This document shows positions 60,780 to 64,000 of a stretch of DNA of 64,000 nucleotides, piece after piece. A model generated the notes under the pieces. It searched no databases. It saw nothing but the letters and a program-made list of their open reading frames with translations, and was not told the origin of the DNA. Numbering within the stretch: position 1 is the first letter of the stretch; each line of letters begins with the position of its first letter. A program made the position numbers and the translations under genes. The stretch spans positions 62,001-126,000 of the forward strand of contig JAHJVE010000023.1 in assembly GCA_018828385.1 (NCBI GenBank), read 5' to 3'. This stretch comes from Gammaproteobacteria bacterium (GTDB taxonomy: Bacteria; Pseudomonadota; Gammaproteobacteria; Burkholderiales; Rhodocyclaceae).

Positions 60780-61763
60780 ATGCGCAAGCAACTGATTGTC
60801 CTGGGGATATTGCTCCATTTTGCCGCTCCGGTGCCGGCTCAGGTCAGCTTCGGCTTTGGCTTCCAGACCGATAACATCAGCATCAGCCTGTCGACCTATC
60901 CGAATCTGGTGCGCGTGCCGGGCTATCCGGTCTATTACGCCTCGGGCCTGAATTCGAACTATTTCTTCTACGACGGCATGTACTGGGTTTTCGAGACTGA
61001 TCGCTGGTATTCGAGCTCCTGGTACAACGGCCCCTGGATGATGGTCGAACCAGAATATATCCCGGTCTATCTGCTGCGCGTGCCGGTGCGCTATTACCGC
61101 CGTCCGCCGGCCTTCTTCGTCGGCTGGCAGGCCAATTCGCCACCGCGTTGGGGCGACCACTGGGGCAACGACTGGGCACGGCAGCGCAGCGGATGGGATC
61201 GCTGGAACCGCCGCGCCATGCCGGCGCCAGCCCCGCTGCCAACCTATCAGCGCAAGTATTCCGGAGATCGTTACCCATCCCGCGATCAGCAGCCCATCTT
61301 GCAGAAAAGAAACTACCGCCACGAAGCCCGTGATCCGCTGGTTCGCCAGCAATCCAAGGTCGCCCCGCCGGCGAGGAGCCAGCCGGAATCGGGACAACGT
61401 GGAAGGCCAGAGTCGCAGCAAAGGAGAAATCCCGAGCCACCAGCAGCAGCACCCCGCCCCGCTCCATCGTTCCGTCAGGAAGCCCCGGCCGTCCCGCAGC
61501 CCCAGCGGGCAAGAGACAAGCCGGAAACGCAGAGACAACAGCAGTCCGCCACCAGAGCCGAAGAGCGCCAGGCGCCACGAACCAACCCGCAGCCTCAACG
61601 CGAGCCAAACATGCGCCAGCAGGCCGAACCAAGCCAGCAACGCGCTCAACCACCAAGTGAAAACAGATCAGGCTCTCGCCCGGTGAAATCAGGACAGCAG
61701 CACTCAGAACCACAACGCGAACGGGACAACGCCGACGAGCGTGGCCAGGGACGCGGACGATAA
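60780..61763 (+). CDS. Secreted aromatic-rich protein with Gln/Pro/Arg tail
   Basis: The 327-residue protein has a signal peptide (LIVLGILLHFAAPVPAQ). A compact N-terminal domain (about 22-125) is rich in Tyr and Trp (YYASGLNSNYFFYDGMYWVF, RWYSSSWYNGPWMMV) and resembles WXXGXW-type envelope proteins. A long disordered tail is rich in Gln, Arg, Pro and Ser (QRGRPESQQRRNPEPPAAAP). It is probably periplasmic or surface-bound. Function unknown. GGAGG precedes the ATG. Confidence 0.78.
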   Translation: MRKQLIVLGILLHFAAPVPAQVSFGFGFQTDNISISLSTYPNLVRVPGYPVYYASGLNSNYFFYDGMYWVFETDRWYSSSWYNGPWMMVEPEYIPVYLLRVPVRYYRRPPAFFVGWQANSPPRWGDHWGNDWARQRSGWDRWNRRAMPAPAPLPTYQRKYSGDRYPSRDQQPILQKRNYRHEARDPLVRQQSKVAPPARSQPESGQRGRPESQQRRNPEPPAAAPRPAPSFRQEAPAVPQPQRARDKPETQRQQQSATRAEERQAPRTNPQPQREPNMRQQAEPSQQRAQPPSENRSGSRPVKSGQQHSEPQRERDNADERGQGRGR

Positions 61764-62236
61764 GCCATGATTTGAAGCGTTTTGGGGTTGCTTTAATGCG
61801 TGAATATCCACAAATCTAGCGTTAAAGCTCTCCATCCGCTTTGAGTCACCCCGGTTTCGAAATTGAATGTACAGCAGCATCGAAAAGCGTCCGCCACCGG
61901 CCAGAAGCGGTAATTCGCCCAGGCCGGATTGCGGTCGTTGGGCCGACTGCTGCACTCCGGAACCTGCCATATAGCCAAATCACACAACTCGGCCTCAGCG
62001 GCCATTGGAGGCGAGCTGATTGAGCGACAGCTCAACGTTAGTTTCCCGCCGGTCAAGCACATCCGGTGGGAAAATTCATGCCTGACGAATCTGAGTGGCA
62101 GCTTTTCGATTTCCGCTACCCACACTTTGGGCGAAGCGGAAATAGTGAACTTGAAGAGCGGGCGTTCAGGAACGATGAAAGCAGCCGACCGCTATAACCC
62201 TGTAGGCTGGCTCAAAACCTAAGTTAACAACATACA
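61764..62236. other. Gene-free stretch with no recognised content
   Basis: Both strands lack a coding region with a ribosome-binding site or recognisable similarity. I see no insertion-sequence ends. The following segment holds a decayed gene, so this may be degraded sequence. Confidence 0.4.
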
Positions 62237-62407
62237 GCGATCCCAAAAGTTTTACGAAACCGTACTGAGAACGCCGTTTTCCAAACTGGAGGCGCCGAAT
62301 CAGGCGGCCGTGTCGTCAAGGACAAGATGTCCATCGGCCCGTACGGATTCATCGTGCTGATCACGGATACCGAAGGCAACATGTTCGGCGTGCATTCGAT
62401 ACAGTAG
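62237..62407 (+). pseudogene. Glyoxalase/VOC-family gene remnant
   Basis: QKFYETVL near the start is the beginning of a VOC-fold protein. After a frame change and a large gap, VVKDKMSIGPYGFIVLITDT with EGNMFGVHSIQ gives its C-terminus, ending at TAG 62405-62407. Most of the roughly 120-residue domain is deleted, so the gene is dead. Confidence 0.75.
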
Positions 62408-62594
62408 AGGAGCTATTCGCCGTTAATGTTGCCTATGCTGCGTGCCTTCGGGTGACCGACCGCAATTACATGCCTTGGGGACTGGTAGCAGGCAACGAGA
62501 CCCACGAGTTAAGGCCCGCATAAGTTTCATTTCAGTATTCCTTAACGTTCCATGCGCAAACTGCATGCATACAAAATCGTAAGGAGCAGTGGAA

Positions 62595-62870
62595 ATGAAA
62601 GCCCTTGGCCAACTCGTCGGATTCGTTGCCTTGCTCACCTTGAGCCCTATTTCGTGGTCTCAGGAAAGTTCATGTGACCAGATCAGAATTGAAATCAGCG
62701 CCCAGTCAGAGGCGCTCGAAATCGCCAATACCGATCTGTTGAAAAAGATTTCAGGGCGTACCGACTGCCTGTTTACGGCTCCGGAGGTGTATCGCGCCGC
62801 CTATGGGACCAAGCCTCTTCCCAAGGAGGAGCCGCGCAAGGAACGCCGTCATGATGACGATGACGACTAA
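62595..62870 (+). CDS. Small secreted protein with acidic/basic tail
   Basis: The 91-residue precursor has a signal peptide (MKALGQLVGFVALLTLSPISWS). The mature part has two Cys (SSCDQIRIE; RTDCLF), perhaps a disulfide, and a charged end ERRHDDDDD. The ATG at 62595 follows AGGAG by 8 nt. I do not recognise the family. Confidence 0.65.
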   Translation: MKALGQLVGFVALLTLSPISWSQESSCDQIRIEISAQSEALEIANTDLLKKISGRTDCLFTAPEVYRAAYGTKPLPKEEPRKERRHDDDDD

Positions 62871-63042
62871 GATGAATTTCGGTTGGGAGATTCCTATTAA
62901 GTATTCCCTAAGCATTGAAGGGCAAAATGCCTTTGATCGATCCACATCAAAAGCCAGGTATGCCTAAGTTATCTATTGCCCCTGCCAAATCACCCTGCAA
63001 GTTGCCAGGGCAAGGAAGAACGCCAACCGCAAGATCACCCCG

Positions 63043-64000
63043 ATGACATCGCTTGTTCTGCTTTTCTGGATTGCAGCAGGCATTGTCATTCAACTGACGG
63101 TCTATCTTTGCCTCGTCTTCTGGCGCCACTGGCAGAACTATCAGGCATTGCGGGGCAGTGCCGCCGACCTGAATCTGCCTCTTCCGCAACCCACGCCTGC
63201 CGCCGTGGAGATACCAGCGGCCTGGGCTGGCTGGAGAAACTTCCGGGTCGAGCGCAAGGTTTTTGAGGATGCCGCTCACGCCGTCTGTTCCTTCTATCTC
63301 GTACCGGAAGACGGGCAGGCCCTTCCGCCATTTCATCCTGGTCAGTTCCTGACCTTCAACCTTGAAATTCCCAACGAGCAGGGCAGCAAAGAGAGCGTCG
63401 TCCGTTGCTACTCCTTGTCTGACAGCCCGCATCCCGATTGCTATCGCGTTTCGATCAAGCGCGTACCGGCGCCGACCGGATGCGACTTTCCACCTGGACG
63501 CTCCTCCGGATTTTTCCATGAGCAGATCGGTATTGGCAGCAGCCTCCAAGTACGTGCCCCTGCGGGTCACTTCTATCTCGACCACGGGAATTTCCCGGTG
63601 GTATTGATAGGTGGAGGCATCGGTATCACGCCGATGCTGAGCATGCTGAACTGGTCGCTCAAGGAGCATCCTGAGCGGGAAATATGGCTGTTCTATGGCG
63701 TACGCCATGTTCAGGAGCTGGTCATGAAAGCCCAGCTCGATACGCTCGCCGCAGCCCATCCGAATTTCCATTTGCGTATCTGCTGCAGCAATCCACAGGC
63801 CAATGAGGTGGCTGGCCGTGACTATCAGCAACATGGTCGAATTGATCTCGCATTGCTGCGTCAGGAACTCGGGCTCAAGCCTTACCACTTCTATATTTGT
63901 GGTCCGACGCCTCTGATGGAAACCCTGGTGCCGGCGCTCGATGACTGGGGTGTGCCGGATTCGCATATCCACTTTGAAGCTTTCGGGCCGGCATCGATCA
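63043..64000 (+). CDS. Membrane-anchored FAD/NAD(P)H oxidoreductase (3' end outside the window)
   Basis: 319 codons are visible. An N-terminal TM segment (LVLLFWIAAGIVIQLTVYLCLVFW) is followed by a ferredoxin-reductase-type module. FAD-binding RCYSLSDSPHPD matches the R-x-Y-S motif. The NAD(P)-binding domain has VVLIGGGIGITPMLSML and ICGPTPLME. Such modules pass electrons from NAD(P)H to a partner; a C-terminal 2Fe-2S domain would be expected beyond the edge. The substrate is unknown. The ribosome-binding site is weak, so the start is tentative. Confidence 0.85.
   Translation, partial: MTSLVLLFWIAAGIVIQLTVYLCLVFWRHWQNYQALRGSAADLNLPLPQPTPAAVEIPAAWAGWRNFRVERKVFEDAAHAVCSFYLVPEDGQALPPFHPGQFLTFNLEIPNEQGSKESVVRCYSLSDSPHPDCYRVSIKRVPAPTGCDFPPGRSSGFFHEQIGIGSSLQVRAPAGHFYLDHGNFPVVLIGGGIGITPMLSMLNWSLKEHPEREIWLFYGVRHVQELVMKAQLDTLAAAHPNFHLRICCSNPQANEVAGRDYQQHGRIDLALLRQELGLKPYHFYICGPTPLMETLVPALDDWGVPDSHIHFEAFGPASI

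Noticed and set aside
1..64000. CRISPR arrays or Cas genes
   Set aside because: No regularly spaced direct repeats and no Cas motifs were seen. The repeats noted are too few and too far apart.

Overview
The window comes from a GC-rich Gram-negative bacterium, most likely a betaproteobacterium. A Rhodocyclales-like host (Dechloromonas/Azonexus type) is my guess from gene content, not a proven assignment. Two mobile elements sit close together, followed by about 16.6 kb of chromosomal-looking genes.

(1) Positions 1-11078 are the terminal part of an integrative and conjugative element (ICE) of the ICEclc/PFGI-1 family. All its genes are on the minus strand: topB (cut by the window start), ssb, a DUF3158/InrR-like gene, a PFL_4669 gene, an STY4528 replication-type gene, a DUF2857 gene, parB, a small shi-position gene, parA and alpA. 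Outside alpA lie an orphan gene, an IS66 remnant, an outward-facing promoter and an 18-bp attachment core at 11061-11078 that matches a tRNA-Gly 3' end. Host tRNA-Cys, tRNA-Gly and tRNA-Leu genes and a DUF1178 gene follow.

(2) Positions 12118-47369 are a Tn3-family transposon of about 35.3 kb with 33-bp terminal inverted repeats (one mismatch). TnpA and the tyrosine recombinase TnpS are at the left end and the coiled-coil TnpT (KfrA-like) is at the right end. This is a Tn4651-type system, but its recombination genes are split by the cargo. The cargo is copper/silver resistance: a CopRS-type two-component system directly upstream of tnpS-tnpA, c-type cytochromes, DUF411, CopA oxidase, CopB, CusF, CusCBA, a copper P-type ATPase, YHS, DUF2933 and methyltransferase-like membrane proteins, a Met-rich protein, CopK and a CzcE-like protein. 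It also holds less expected pieces: a His-rich FlgB-like protein, a broken membrane HD-GYP gene, an IS21-family insertion, a histidine kinase truncated by that IS, and three porin genes, one of them a fragment. At least four copies of a copper-box-like sequence suggest one regulon.

(3) The transposon's flanks do not match. The left end abuts a ribosome-binding site plus start codon; the right end abuts the last 46 codons of a hybrid-kinase receiver domain. No target duplication is seen, so DNA was probably lost or rearranged after insertion.

(4) From 47503 to the end lie a very large cyclic beta-1,2-glucan synthase, a REC-PAS-GGDEF-EAL regulator, an encapsulated-ferritin-like protein, and a cluster of small envelope/stress proteins (DUF883, DUF3309, BON lipoprotein, sll1863-like). 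They are followed by a secreted low-complexity protein, a glyoxalase-family remnant, and a membrane-anchored FAD/NAD oxidoreductase cut by the window end. A dispersed repeat beginning TTGCTACGGTCAACC occurs three times, once in frame inside the glucan synthase.
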